Notes: a model not told the origin generated them from the letters alone. A stretch of DNA of 64,000 nucleotides from Gordonia sp. PDNC005 (GCF_016919385.1 NZ_CP070351.1:3100001-3164000); one strand, 5' to 3'; counted from the first letter of the stretch, positions 48,126 to 57,812 are shown. Numbers and translations are program-made.

Positions 48126-48512
48126 TCACTTGAGCGAGATCTTGGCGCCGGCCTCTTCGAGCTTGGCCTTGGCAGCCTCAGCGTCGTCCTTGCTGACCTT
48201 CTCCAGGAGAGCCTTCGGTGCACCCTCGACGAGGTCCTTGGCTTCCTTCAGACCCAGACCCGAGACGACCTCACGGACGACCTTGATGACCTGGATCTTC
48301 TTGTCGCCGGCCGACTCGAGCACGACGTCGAACTCGTCCTGCTCAGCAGCGGCGTCGGCGCCGGCAGCCGGAGCACCGGCAGCAGCGACGGCGACCGGAG
48401 CAGCAGCGGTGACCTCGAAGACCTCTTCGAACTTCTTCACGAAATCGCTGAGCTCCAGCAGGGTCAGTTCCTTGAACTGCTCGATGAGCTCGTCAGCGGT
48501 GAGCTTCGCCAT
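48126..48512 (-). CDS. rplL: 50S ribosomal protein L7/L12
   Basis: A 128-residue stalk protein. The N-terminal dimerisation helices are [20 protein letters not shown], an Ala/Gly-rich hinge follows, and the C-terminal domain contains [29 protein letters not shown], where translation factors bind. It follows rplJ by 106 bp, with GC-rich hairpins in the gap. It ends at a strong terminator, so it is the last gene of the rplJL unit. Confidence 0.99.
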   Translation of the reverse strand: MAKLTADELIEQFKELTLLELSDFVKKFEEVFEVTAAAPVAVAAAGAPAAGADAAAEQDEFDVVLESAGDKKIQVIKVVREVVSGLGLKEAKDLVEGAPKALLEKVSKDDAEAAKAKLEEAGAKISLK

Positions 48513-48618
48513 GGTGGCGTCCTTCCGTAATTCCCCGCCGGTGCGGGGGCGCCTGCAGTGCAGGCTCGATCATGGGTGTCGACCAGCTTGCGCCGGTCTG
48601 GGTGGAGAGCGTGAGGTC

Positions 48619-49149
48619 TCAGGCGGCGTCGCCCGAGGCCTCCTGCTTCTCCTGCAGAGCCGCAGCGAGACGCGCGACCTGCGACGCAGGCTGGTTGAAC
48701 AGCCCTGCAGCCTTTGCCAAGTTGCCCTTCATGGCACCGGCGAGCTTTGCCAGCAGAACCTCGCGGGTTTCAAGGTCGGCGATACGCTCGACCTCGTCCA
48801 CGGACAGCACGCGGCCGTCCATGTATCCACCCTTGATGATGAGGTTCTTGTTCTCCTTGGCGAACGTCTTCATCGCCTTGGCGGCTTCGGGAAGCTCGCC
48901 TTCGATGAATGCGATCGCGGTCGGACCGGTGAACAGCTCGTCGAGGCCCTCGACGCCCGCCTCTGCGGCGGCACGCTTGACGAGGGTGTTCTTGGCGACG
49001 GAGTAGGTTGCGCCTTCACCGAGCGTGCGACGCAGGGTTCCCAGCTGGGTGACGGACAGACCACGGAATTCCGTGATGACCGCCGCATTGGAGCCCTTGA
49101 ACTGCTCGGTGATCTCTGCGACTGCAGAAACCTTTTCGGCCTTAGCCAT
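48619..49149 (-). CDS. rplJ: 50S ribosomal protein L10
   Basis: A 176-residue L10 protein with the conserved opening [34 protein letters not shown] and [14 protein letters not shown]10 anchors L7/L12 dimers on the ribosome and represses its own mRNA by binding the leader. The ATG at 49149 has GAGGAGG just upstream. The leader before it contains two hairpins that fit an L10-type regulatory element. Confidence 0.99.
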   Translation of the reverse strand: MAKAEKVSAVAEITEQFKGSNAAVITEFRGLSVTQLGTLRRTLGEGATYSVAKNTLVKRAAAEAGVEGLDELFTGPTAIAFIEGELPEAAKAMKTFAKENKNLIIKGGYMDGRVLSVDEVERIADLETREVLLAKLAGAMKGNLAKAAGLFNQPASQVARLAAALQEKQEASGDAA

Positions 49150-49300
49150 ACTTCGCCTCCTCTCGTGTCACTTCACGTCGACTCGGTTCCACCGAGTCGA
49201 ATCGGACCCAGACCCCGTTGGTTCGTATGAAAGCGCTCGCGTGAAACACGAAACGCCCCGGGCGCAGGAGGCACGGGGCGTACACAAGCCAACTCGAGAG
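49150..49300 (-). promoter_or_regulatory. Likely L10 leader (autoregulatory RNA of rplJL)
   Basis: Two stems are seen in the 5' leader: a 9-bp stem at 49179-49199 (CGACTCGGT/ACCGAGTCG, 3-nt loop), and a CGCCCCG/CGGGGCG pair at 49254-49280. L10 leaders in actinobacteria bind the L10-L12 complex, so excess protein lowers translation. The position directly before rplJ fits. A covariance search was not run. Confidence 0.55.
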
Positions 49301-49448
49301 TGGCGGCGGTAATCCTCGTTCATCCTGCGTGGGTCGCCGGCCGGAGCCGGACCTTCGATCGGGACTCTCGTCCACGATGACCAACGGTCTCTGGTTGAAC
49401 TTTGATGCACCGAGCGGACTCGATGCGTCGCCCCATAGGCTAACGACT

Positions 49449-50615
49449 ATGACCGACGATGTCGAATCGACGCGGGCCGCCGCCGCCCAGGAGGCCCTTC
49501 GGGCCCGCCACCTCCGCAGACTCGGCGGGTGGGTTCCGTTCACCAGGATCGGCGTCGTCGCATGGCCGCCCGCAGGCCGACCCCTGTCCAAACAACGGAT
49601 CACGTCGTCCTGGAACTACTGGTGGCAGGCCCACCTCGTGGACACCCTCGTCGACGGCGCGGTGCTGCGCGGCGACGAGCGGTGCGGCGCCGACGCAGTC
49701 CGGCTCCTACGCGGCATCCGAATCCGCAACGTGGGACGTTGGACCAACAACTACTACGACGACATGGCGTGGCTCGGTCTCGCGATGGAGCGCGTCGACC
49801 GCCATCTGCCGGGCCGAACGGGCGCGGGTCACCTCCGCGGCCTCCGCACCCTTCGGGATGTGATGTACAACGGCTGGTCCCCCGAACTCGGCGGCGGAAT
49901 CCCGTGGCGGACGACCGATCACTTCTTCAACGCCCCAGCGAACGGACCGGCCGCGATCCTCCTCGCACGCGCCGGACGTCCCGAGCGTGCGATCGAGATG
50001 GCGAACTGGCTGCACGAGAACCTCACTCTCCCGTCCGGCCTGATCGGCGACGGCCTGTGGCGCCGAGCAGACGGCTCCCGCGAGTTCGACGACGCAGTCT
50101 TCACGTACTGCCAGGGTGTTGTCCTCGGCGCCGACGTCGAGGCCTATCGGCTGAGCGGCGATCCTCTCCATCTGTCACACATCGACGCCCTCCTTCGCGC
50201 CGTGTCCGACCGCATGACAGTCGACGGTGTCATCCGCGGCGCGGGCGGTGGTGACGGCGGACTGTTCGGCGGAATCCTCGCCCGGTACCTCGCACTGGTG
50301 GCGACCGATCTCCCCGACATCACATCGGACGTCCGCGCCCGTGCCGCAGCGATCGTCACGACGAGCGCCGACGCCGCCTGGACTCACCGCGCCGAGGTCG
50401 ACGGGCACCCGATTTTTGGCCCCGACTGGTCCACACAGGCCGTTGTGCCGTCCACCGAAGGGCCGACGGCACAGAAGTTCGGCGGCGCAGTCGCCTCGTC
50501 GAAGATCCCCGAGCGAGACATGTCTGTGCAGGTCGGAGCCACAATGCTCCTCGAAGCAGCGGCCCGCGTAACGAACCGGTCACCGGAGCACAACGGTTAC
50601 GCCACTCCCGATTAG
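49449..50615 (+). CDS. Glycoside hydrolase family 76-like protein (alpha-1,6-mannanase type)
   Basis: A 388-residue alpha/alpha-toroid protein. The paired catalytic aspartates occur in NNYYDDMAWLGLAMER, the hallmark of GH76, with NGWSPELGGGIPW and NAPANGPAAILLAR as further family segments. No signal peptide is seen, so it acts in the cytoplasm or leaves by another route. It would cut alpha-1,6-mannan backbones such as those of lipomannan. The ATG at 49449 is 7 nt after a TAGGCT (49436-49441), which suggests a leaderless transcript. A small terminator follows the gene. Confidence 0.86.
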   Translation: MTDDVESTRAAAAQEALRARHLRRLGGWVPFTRIGVVAWPPAGRPLSKQRITSSWNYWWQAHLVDTLVDGAVLRGDERCGADAVRLLRGIRIRNVGRWTNNYYDDMAWLGLAMERVDRHLPGRTGAGHLRGLRTLRDVMYNGWSPELGGGIPWRTTDHFFNAPANGPAAILLARAGRPERAIEMANWLHENLTLPSGLIGDGLWRRADGSREFDDAVFTYCQGVVLGADVEAYRLSGDPLHLSHIDALLRAVSDRMTVDGVIRGAGGGDGGLFGGILARYLALVATDLPDITSDVRARAAAIVTTSADAAWTHRAEVDGHPIFGPDWSTQAVVPSTEGPTAQKFGGAVASSKIPERDMSVQVGATMLLEAAARVTNRSPEHNGYATPD

Positions 50616-50638
50616 GCATCTGGAATGCCTTCGTTTTT
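50614..50638 (+). terminator. Small intrinsic terminator after the GH76-like gene
   Basis: AGGCAT (50614-50619) and ATGCCT (50625-50630) form a 6-bp stem with a 5-nt loop, followed by TCGTTTTT. It begins at the stop codon. The downstream hydrolase gene therefore likely has its own promoter in 50640-50691 or depends on read-through. Confidence 0.55.
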
Positions 50639-50691
50639 AATGGAATGACATTCGCGAGTGATGTGGGACACAGACGAGAGGGTGATCGAGC

Positions 50692-52725
50692 GTGACTCTG
50701 GAGTTGAGCGCTGACCACGGCGAGTTCGCCGGGCTCCACCGCAACGGTGTTCCCGCCTACCGCAACGCCGACGGCGGAGCCGCCGCGCGCGAGTGGCGAG
50801 CGGCAGTCGACGGCCGCCAGCCCTACCCGCGTGTCCACATCGACCGCAGCATCACTCTCGACATGAGCGACGGCACTCGCCTGCGGGCGACTGTTGTCCG
50901 CCCGGCGAACGTTCTCGGCACGCCGGTCAAGACGCCGTTCCCCGCCGTGCTCAACGTGAACCCGTACAACCGCGCCATACTCGACGCCATCGACCACGGT
51001 CTTCACGCGCCGGTCATCGGCAACGCCGTTCGGACCGCGAGCAATGCGATGACCGCCGACTCCGGCGCACTCGGCGGCATCTCCAGGCTCGGCAGGACGT
51101 TCGGCGCAGGCTTGTGGGACGTGTTCGGTATCAACCGGAATCTCGTCCGCTCGGGTTACGTCCAGGTGATCGTCGACGTTCGCGGTACCGGCTCGTCACA
51201 CGGTAAGTGGGAGATCCTCTCACCCCGCGAACAGCAAGACTCCATCGAGATCATCGAATGGATCAGTAAGCGGTCGTGGTGTGACGGCAACGTCGGCATG
51301 ACCGGATGGTCGTACTCGGCGATCAACTCGCTGCAGGCTGCCAGCCATCGTCCGTCCGCACTCAAGGCCGTGTTCGCCGTCGAAGGCAGCGAAGACGTGG
51401 TCCGCGACGTCTACATCACCGGCGGAATGCCTTCGGCCTTCATCCCGCTGTGGCTGGCTCTGGTCAACGGCCTCAAATGGCTTCCGAATCCGGCTACCGG
51501 CGTGGCCGATCTCCTACGCGGCGACGCGTACCGATGGCTTCGAGATCGGGTGAAGTCGCCCGCCTCCGAGATGCCGTCTCTGATGTGGGGGTTCCTGACC
51601 GCCCGCGACGACCGCATCTTCGACGACCCGTACTTCACCGAACGCAACCCGATCATCGAGAACATCGAGTGTCCGACGTTCACGGTCGGCGGCTGGCATG
51701 ACCTGTTCGGCCGCAGCGCGACCCGCGTCTACCAGAAGCTGCAGATGACTCCTGGCCGCAAACAGATGCTCGTCGCCGACGGATATCACCTCGATCCGGG
51801 ATGCGACCACGGAGCGCCGCACCGTCCGCCCCGCCTCGACGTACTCGAGCGCGCCTGGTTCGACAAGTGGCTCAAAGGCATCGACAACAGCGTCGAGGAG
51901 TACGGCCCGGTCACGATGGAGCAGCAGGGCGGCATGTGGTCGTGCGGCACCGCGTTCCCGCGTTCAGAAGTGACCCCGCGCCGACTGTTTCTCACCGAGG
52001 ACTCCTCGGGAACAGCTGAGCACACCCGCCACGACGGTGGGCTGTCCGCCGAACCAGCACGTCGCCGTCGAGCGCTGCACGTGCGTCCCGATCTTCGCGG
52101 ATTCCGCTCCCGAGACCTGGCGCAGGTCACCGCCGGCGCCGCGATCGTCCTCGGAGACGACTTCGCTGTCGACGCGCGCTATCAAGAGCACGGTGCGCTG
52201 TCGTTCACCAGCGAGGCCGTCGACGAGCCGACACAGCTGTCCGGCGAGATGAACCTTCGCCTCAACGTCGCGACCACCGCGCACGAGGGCATCTGGGCGG
52301 TCACCATCAACGACGTCGCGCCCGACGGTACGTCCCGCGTCTTGACCAATGGAGCCCTGACCTCGTCGAATCGTGCACTCGACCCGTCGCGCTCCACGTA
52401 CACGCCCGACGGTGTGCTGCTCGACGCCGTGCACTACCTCTCCAGGGAACGGCGTCTGCCGGTTCCCGCAAACGAGCCGGTCCGCATCGACATCGATCTC
52501 GTCCCGACCGATGCCGTGCTCGCGCCCGGACATCGCCTGAGGGTCGACGTCTACGCCGCCAGCCTGCCCCGTTACCTGACGATCGTTCCGGACCTGATCA
52601 AGGCGCGTGGCCGTCGTCAACAGTTGGTGCTCGATCCGAACAAGCCGAGCTACCTGACCTTCCAGACCGACGGTGTGCTCGGCGCGGACCCGGTTCCGGT
52701 CGTCAGCGCACTCCGGCCTCTGTGA
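50692..52725 (+). CDS. CocE/NonD family hydrolase (X-Pro dipeptidyl-peptidase-like)
   Basis: A 677-residue alpha/beta hydrolase. The nucleophile elbow is GMTGWSYSAINSLQAA (Ser in GxSxxx), the oxyanion/Tyr region is YPRVHIDRSITLDMSDGTRLRA and VIVDVRGTGSSHGKWE, the acid/base histidine is in VADGYHLDPGCDHG, and a C-terminal jelly-roll domain follows residue ~430. Members hydrolyse esters or amides, including acyl or dipeptidyl substrates. No signal peptide is seen. The start is the GTG at 50692 (GAGAGGG upstream). Its end overlaps the convergent metallohydrolase gene by 23 bp. Confidence 0.86.
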   Translation: MTLELSADHGEFAGLHRNGVPAYRNADGGAAAREWRAAVDGRQPYPRVHIDRSITLDMSDGTRLRATVVRPANVLGTPVKTPFPAVLNVNPYNRAILDAIDHGLHAPVIGNAVRTASNAMTADSGALGGISRLGRTFGAGLWDVFGINRNLVRSGYVQVIVDVRGTGSSHGKWEILSPREQQDSIEIIEWISKRSWCDGNVGMTGWSYSAINSLQAASHRPSALKAVFAVEGSEDVVRDVYITGGMPSAFIPLWLALVNGLKWLPNPATGVADLLRGDAYRWLRDRVKSPASEMPSLMWGFLTARDDRIFDDPYFTERNPIIENIECPTFTVGGWHDLFGRSATRVYQKLQMTPGRKQMLVADGYHLDPGCDHGAPHRPPRLDVLERAWFDKWLKGIDNSVEEYGPVTMEQQGGMWSCGTAFPRSEVTPRRLFLTEDSSGTAEHTRHDGGLSAEPARRRRALHVRPDLRGFRSRDLAQVTAGAAIVLGDDFAVDARYQEHGALSFTSEAVDEPTQLSGEMNLRLNVATTAHEGIWAVTINDVAPDGTSRVLTNGALTSSNRALDPSRSTYTPDGVLLDAVHYLSRERRLPVPANEPVRIDIDLVPTDAVLAPGHRLRVDVYAASLPRYLTIVPDLIKARGRRQQLVLDPNKPSYLTFQTDGVLGADPVPVVSALRPL

Positions 52726-53194
52726 ACAGGACTCGGTAGACGAGACCCACTTCCGGTCCGAGGACCAGTCCGACAAGCTCGATGAGCGTGTCGACGAACG
52801 ACGCTCCATGCATCTGGCCGTCGTCCCGCGGATCGAGGTGATGCGCGAGTTCGTGCAGCACCACCAGTTCCCGCAGAGCCCAGGTTCCCTCCGCCGAGTC
52901 GGGGACGGCGATCACGTGCCCTGACGCTTCGTAGTGAGCCGCACGACTGCCCTTCCTGCGTCGGACCCGCACCGGTGCGGACGCGTTCACGAATCTCTCG
53001 CGAACTGGATGGAGAGCGAGGACGTCGTCGACATATCGAGCGACCGCGCCGACGTCGCCGAACTTGGCTTCCGCGGGAACTGTGAGCGTCGTGCCTGCGA
53101 TCTGCAGTGTATGCGCTCCCCCGCCTGCGCGGTCCATCAATCGATGCGCGATCCGCTCCGTCTCGTAAACCCTTCCCCGGTTCGCATCGCGCAC
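52703..53194 (-). CDS. TIGR04338-like metallohydrolase (HELAHH zinc motif)
   Basis: A 163-residue soluble protein. The zinc motif HELAHHLDP lies near residue 117, followed by a helix with VDTLIELVGLVLGPEVGLVYRVL. This matches the small actinobacterial TIGR04338 family of predicted metallohydrolases; function is unknown. The start is taken at the ATG-like start 53194 (MRDANRGRVYETERIA). It lies upstream of nothing else on this strand except lactate dehydrogenase, 66 bp away, and overlaps the hydrolase gene at its 3' end. Confidence 0.85.
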   Translation of the reverse strand: MRDANRGRVYETERIAHRLMDRAGGGAHTLQIAGTTLTVPAEAKFGDVGAVARYVDDVLALHPVRERFVNASAPVRVRRRKGSRAAHYEASGHVIAVPDSAEGTWALRELVVLHELAHHLDPRDDGQMHGASFVDTLIELVGLVLGPEVGLVYRVLFTEAGVR

Positions 53195-53259
53195 CCGCCC
53201 ACCCTATCGACGTCCCTGCGCTTCAGACGGGGCGACTCTTCTCCAGTTCCGGCAGAGCG

Positions 53260-54216
53260 TCACAGGTCGAAGTGCCCCTGGGTCCGATGCAGGGTGTCAG
53301 CGGACGCGCGGAGCCCGGCGGCTTCGTCGTCCGAGAGGGACACCGCCAGTCGCTCTCCCGCACCTCGCGCATCCACGATCGTGGGCAGGGAGAGACAGAC
53401 GTCATCGATCCCCCCGGGGCCGTCCGTGATCAATGTCGAAACAGGCAGCACACGGTGTTCGTCCCCGAAGATGGCCTCCGTGATTCGGACGGCTGCGAGC
53501 CCGATCGCATAGTTCGTAGCGCCCTTGCCCGCGATTATCCGGTACGCCGACTCGACGACATCACGTCTGATCTGTTCGCGGACTGCAGCATCGAGTGGGT
53601 CGCGCCCCTCCAATGGTCGCCACTGGTCCAGCGGGACCGCTCCGATGGTGGCAGTCGACCACAGCGGTATCTCGCTGTCTCCATGCTCACCGGCGATGTA
53701 CGCGTGAACGTTCTGGACTGCCACACCGCAGTGGATCGCCAGCAAGTGCCGGAGCCGAGACGTGTCGAGGACCGTCCCCGACCCGAACAGGCGGTTAGGC
53801 GGGAGACCGGTGAACTTCAACGCCGCATACGTGACGACGTCGACGGGATTGGTGACCATCATGAACACTGCGTCCGGTGCCGCCGCCACGATCGGCGGAA
53901 GCGCTCGACGGGTCAACTCGATGGTCGCCTCTGCGAGTTCGAGACGGGACTGCCCCGGCTTCTGTTTCGCACCGGCTGTGAAGATCACAACGTTCGAGTC
54001 CGACGCCACCGAGGGATCGCTCCCACCGATCACCGTGGCGCCGGGCACGAACTCGAGGCCGTGCCGTAGGTCGAGCACTTCCGCTTCGACCTTCGCCTCG
54101 TTCACGTCGAGCAACGCAACAGTCCGGGCGACTCCCCTGATCAGCGCCGAGTACGCGATCGCGGTTCCGACTGCACCCGCTCCGACAACAGTGAGTTTTC
54201 GCCTACTAACCTCCAT
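53260..54216 (-). CDS. L-lactate dehydrogenase
   Basis: A 318-residue lactate/malate-dehydrogenase-family enzyme. The NAD loop is VVGAGAVGTAIAY, the substrate loop is GAKQKPGQSRLELAE (Gln as in lactate dehydrogenases, where malate enzymes have Arg), GTVLDTSRLRH lies further on, and the catalytic His is in GEHGDSEIP. It interconverts pyruvate and L-lactate with NADH. The ATG at 54216 (MEVSRRKLTVVGAG) is chosen over a longer frame. Allosteric sites were not examined. Confidence 0.9.
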   Translation of the reverse strand: MEVSRRKLTVVGAGAVGTAIAYSALIRGVARTVALLDVNEAKVEAEVLDLRHGLEFVPGATVIGGSDPSVASDSNVVIFTAGAKQKPGQSRLELAEATIELTRRALPPIVAAAPDAVFMMVTNPVDVVTYAALKFTGLPPNRLFGSGTVLDTSRLRHLLAIHCGVAVQNVHAYIAGEHGDSEIPLWSTATIGAVPLDQWRPLEGRDPLDAAVREQIRRDVVESAYRIIAGKGATNYAIGLAAVRITEAIFGDEHRVLPVSTLITDGPGGIDDVCLSLPTIVDARGAGERLAVSLSDDEAAGLRASADTLHRTQGHFDL

Positions 54217-54268
54217 GCTCAGACGGTAGTCGCGATGAGGCCGCCTGACACGAGTAGCCGGAGAAACC

Positions 54269-55105
54269 TCAGCGGTCGATCCTGCGGCGACCGCTCGGCA
54301 GAGTCGGTTCGCCGGGTCCCAGCCGAGCCCTGCGGCCGGCACGATCACCCGCCTGCCGCGCGGCCGACGAGTAACCCGAGCGCGCCGACGTCGGACGCCA
54401 GGTGCCGCGAGCCGTCGTCGCCTGCGAGTAGAAGTCCTTCACCTCGAGTTCCTTGTTCCGCAGGGCGACCGCAGTGGACCCCGAGCCCCCGCCTGCACCG
54501 GCCGACTCCGCGGACATCGCCTCGGCGCGCTGTTCGTCGCGCGCTTCCTGGAGCCGACGGCCGATCCGTTCCGCGAACGCCGACTGGAAGTTGAGCCGAG
54601 CCGTGATCGGCGAGAGCGGCTTCTCCTCGATCGCCTTACGGCGGAAGTACCCCGCACCGACGGTGACCACTTGCCGAGCCGTCTGCCCTTTGTATCCACC
54701 GGACTTCAGGTAGGCGTCGCTGGCGGCGACCATCTGGATCACCAGCGAGGAGTACAGCGCCTCGGTCGCGTCGATGTCGGCCTCGAAACCGTACGCGATC
54801 ACGTAGGTCGAGTTCGACGCCACGTCGCACGTCAGGTCGTTGGCACGGGCGATCTGCACGAACAGCTGGACGTAGGTCTTCAGGCCACGTTTCCCGGCTT
54901 CTCCGATCGTGACCTGGCGGGTCAGAGGAACGGCGGCAGCCCGTGCGGCCGGGTCGTGCGCTCGGGCCAACGCGAGATCGATCGACGACGCCGTCGCCAA
55001 CCTCTGAGCCGCGGCCATGAACGCCTCGGCCTCATGCTCGTTGTCGGTCCCCTCCGCCTGCCGTAGCAGTCCGGCGATGCGGGTGAGCAGCTTGTCGTCG
55101 CGCAT
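54269..55105 (-). CDS. DUF2786 domain protein
   Basis: A 278-residue soluble protein. The N-terminal DUF2786 helix bundle reads DDKLLTRIAGLLRQAEGTDNEHEAEAFMAAAQRLATASSIDLALARA (positions ~2-48). A middle domain (YVQLFVQIARANDLTCDVASNSTYVIAYGFEADIDATEALYSSLVIQM) follows. The C-terminus is Arg-rich and possibly disordered. Function is unknown; such proteins occur in phages and actinobacteria. The ATG at 55105 is selected (MRDDKLL). It lies between lactate dehydrogenase and the acyltransferase trio on the same strand. Confidence 0.83.
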   Translation of the reverse strand: MRDDKLLTRIAGLLRQAEGTDNEHEAEAFMAAAQRLATASSIDLALARAHDPAARAAAVPLTRQVTIGEAGKRGLKTYVQLFVQIARANDLTCDVASNSTYVIAYGFEADIDATEALYSSLVIQMVAASDAYLKSGGYKGQTARQVVTVGAGYFRRKAIEEKPLSPITARLNFQSAFAERIGRRLQEARDEQRAEAMSAESAGAGGGSGSTAVALRNKELEVKDFYSQATTARGTWRPTSARSGYSSAARQAGDRAGRRARLGPGEPTLPSGRRRIDR

Positions 55106-55167
55106 GCCCCACAGGGTATCGGCGTCCCCCGACACGGTCGATCACTCTGTCCACAGGTCCGCACATG

Positions 55168-56454
55168 TCAGTCGAGCCACACCTGCGCATACAGGTCCCA
55201 GCGTTCGAGTTCACCGAGGACCAGGTCCGTGAGACGCCGCCGGTCCGGAGTCGCGACTGGATCCAGCCCCGCGAAGCACAGGGTGACGACGCCGGGCGTC
55301 CGGGACGACCACGCGCTGACGCCGCCACCCGCTGACGCCAACTGCGCGGCGGAGGCGCCCACCGTCGTGGACCGCATGGCGACCGGTCCCGTCGTGGCGC
55401 CGCCGAGTGTCGCGAACGACGGCGGCAGGTCGCCCAGTGCCGATGCAAGACACAGCGGAGTGCCGGCACCCGCGGCGAGCCGCCGAACGACTGCGTCCGG
55501 CAGCGCTTGTGCGACCACAACGGTCGAAACGAACGGGTCAACGTCTCGTTCCCTGCGGACATAGGCCTCCTTGCACGATGCTCGCAGCTCAGAGAGGTCG
55601 TCATAACGATCGGCAGACACCGTCACCTCTGCGGTCGCGGCCGACGACGCATTCGACCGCAGATCGTCGTCATCGCCGCGAGTCGACACTGGCAGATTGA
55701 TCTTTACATCGTCGCCGGTCGCCACCCGCCCCGATCGCTCGAGCACACCGAGCACCAGTGCCACGAACAGCGTGTTCGGTGTGCCGTTCGCTTCCAGCGC
55801 AGTCGCGTCGAAGACGGCAGAATCCACGGTGACAGCGATCGTGGGACACGTGAACGGCGCGTCGTCGGCAGCCTGACGCGGCTCTCGCGCCGCGCTCGGC
55901 GCCCTGTTCCGGAACAGTTCGCGTACGGCCGACGCCGCTGCTCGGCCCAGACTCAACGCATCGGCGATGGGACGTCCGCCGTCGACGTCCAGCGGCCGCG
56001 AACATCCACGAACAGCCTCGTCGACCGCGGCGAGGATCGCGCCTCCGTCCGCGACGACGTGGGAGAACACCAGTGACACCAGTGTCTGGCCGTCGCTGGT
56101 CGGTGCCGCAGTCAGCCTCCACGACGGCCCGGCGACGCTGTCGATCGGCGCCGCGAGTTGTGTCCGAGCCCAGTCGCCCTCCCCACCCGGCCGGACCGGC
56201 AGTTCCGAAGTCGCGACGACTCCCGCGGCAGGTGTGGACCTCCAGAGGTCGCGCGTCGGGCCGGCGGTGCGCACCGCCAGCCGCGAGAGTCTGCCTGCGC
56301 GCAGGCCCTCGCCAAGCCGGTTCACCAGGTCCGCATCGACGTCGGACCCGAGTCGCCACACGACCTGGTTGACCACCGGAAGGTCGACGACTCGCTCCAT
56401 CACCAAGAACAGGTTGTCGTCGGCCGTCAATCGCCCCACTGCGACTGCGGTCAC
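55168..56454 (-). CDS. WS/DGAT- or PapA-like acyltransferase (condensation superfamily), third of trio
   Basis: A 428-residue member of the chloramphenicol-acetyltransferase/condensation fold superfamily. The start RLTADDNLFLVMERV resembles the LSPLDxxFLxME opening of WS/DGAT-type proteins. The active-site motif is SHVVADGG (HxxxDG with Ser before the His). It would transfer an acyl group from CoA or a carrier protein to an alcohol. Its ATG at 56454 overlaps the upstream gene (ATGA). No substrate can be deduced. Confidence 0.75.
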   Translation of the reverse strand: MTAVAVGRLTADDNLFLVMERVVDLPVVNQVVWRLGSDVDADLVNRLGEGLRAGRLSRLAVRTAGPTRDLWRSTPAAGVVATSELPVRPGGEGDWARTQLAAPIDSVAGPSWRLTAAPTSDGQTLVSLVFSHVVADGGAILAAVDEAVRGCSRPLDVDGGRPIADALSLGRAAASAVRELFRNRAPSAAREPRQAADDAPFTCPTIAVTVDSAVFDATALEANGTPNTLFVALVLGVLERSGRVATGDDVKINLPVSTRGDDDDLRSNASSAATAEVTVSADRYDDLSELRASCKEAYVRRERDVDPFVSTVVVAQALPDAVVRRLAAGAGTPLCLASALGDLPPSFATLGGATTGPVAMRSTTVGASAAQLASAGGGVSAWSSRTPGVVTLCFAGLDPVATPDRRRLTDLVLGELERWDLYAQVWLD

Positions 56455-57812
56455 CGCTGGTCCACCGACGCCAGCACCTCAACGAGGGTGTCGAAGTACT
56501 TCGCGACGGACGCCTCGGCGATCGGGTTGTCCGGCCGCTGGGTGGCTGCGAACAGTCCGTCGTCGGTCCGGCTGATCCAAATGGACGCGTGGTCGGTGAC
56601 GCCCTCTCCGGTGAAGATCAGCGCGTCCCGTAGACGGTCGGCCGCCGGGAACCATCGGAAGTCGAGATACGAGACCATCTGGGGGTTGGCGATCACCGAC
56701 GGGTCCAGGACGCCCTTGCCGATCAGCACTCCGAGGGCGCCGTGGACCGGGTCCGCGGACATCTCCTTCGCCACCGCCAGGCCGCGCACCGCGTCGCCGA
56801 GGACATCGGCGAGATTCTCAGTCCGGACGTCGAACGCGACCGGGACGAAATTGATGTACCACCCCTGTGCGGCCACGTGGTCACCGCTCCGTGTGCTCAG
56901 CACGGTCGCCGTCAGGTAGCGCTCTCGCCCCACCAGCCTCCGTTCGGTGACGCCAAGCGCCGCGAACACCAGAGCCGACAGCCCGGCGCCTGACGCCTTC
57001 GCCCAGCCGGCGAGCCTCTCGACGCGGTCGGCGTCGGCGATCCGGACCTGGTCGATCCGCACCGGCTCCGACCGCCCGTCGACGATGCCGAGGTCGAGGG
57101 GGAACGACGGTATCGCCGGAGTGCTCCCTCCGAGGATCGACTCCCAGTGATGAACCGACGCCGTCTCGGTCGTCATCGCTTCCGCGCGAGCGTATTCGGA
57201 CGCCGTGTGCTCGATGTGGCTCGCGCCCACGACCGGCCGGGGTCCGCCGTCGCCGTGATAGCGCGACAGGATCTCGGCGAGCCCGATCGCCTGTGAACTC
57301 GCGTCACCGAACGCGTGATCGATCGCGAAGTAGAAGTCGAACGAGTCGTCATGCGCCACCGCTCCGAACGCCACCGCGGGGAACACGTCGAACACAGCTG
57401 TTGATGGCAGGCGACGGTGCAGGTGATCGACCGGATCAGTTCCCTGCGGCAACACGTGCGCCTGGACTTCGATGTCGGACGCGTCGACCAGTCCACGCAC
57501 CACGTCATCGCCGTCGAATCGAAACGTCGACCGCCACCCGTCGTGATCTCGGAGGAACCCGTTGAGGGCCGCCGTCATCCGGTCGAGATCGAGGACTCCG
57601 GGAACCGGGACCGTCGCGCAGGTGAAGGCGTGATGCTCTCTGCCGGCCACCCGATCGGCTTGCACTGCGACGATGTGATCCCGCTGCAGAAACGACGGGC
57701 CAACCGGATGCAGAGGGGCTGCCCGGCCGGCGGCCGCGGTGGCGTCGGTTGGTGCCCAGTCGACGACAGCGCCCGCGGCCGGTCGCCATTCCCGCCCGGC
57801 TGCGATCCTCAC
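56451..57812 (-). CDS. PapA-like acyltransferase (condensation domain), second of trio
   Basis: A 453-residue protein with the layout of mycobacterial PapA1/PapA2/PapA3: an opening EWRPAAGAVVDWAPT, GPSFLQRDHI, then the active-site region FAIDHAFGDASS (HxxxD, but Ala where Gly is usual). PapA proteins esterify trehalose or similar cores with fatty or polyketide acyl groups. The GTG at 57812 overlaps the upstream stop (GTGA) and fixes the start; the longer open frame belongs to the preceding gene's region. No PKS, FadD or MmpL gene is near. Confidence 0.8.
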   Translation of the reverse strand: MRIAAGREWRPAAGAVVDWAPTDATAAAGRAAPLHPVGPSFLQRDHIVAVQADRVAGREHHAFTCATVPVPGVLDLDRMTAALNGFLRDHDGWRSTFRFDGDDVVRGLVDASDIEVQAHVLPQGTDPVDHLHRRLPSTAVFDVFPAVAFGAVAHDDSFDFYFAIDHAFGDASSQAIGLAEILSRYHGDGGPRPVVGASHIEHTASEYARAEAMTTETASVHHWESILGGSTPAIPSFPLDLGIVDGRSEPVRIDQVRIADADRVERLAGWAKASGAGLSALVFAALGVTERRLVGRERYLTATVLSTRSGDHVAAQGWYINFVPVAFDVRTENLADVLGDAVRGLAVAKEMSADPVHGALGVLIGKGVLDPSVIANPQMVSYLDFRWFPAADRLRDALIFTGEGVTDHASIWISRTDDGLFAATQRPDNPIAEASVAKYFDTLVEVLASVDQR

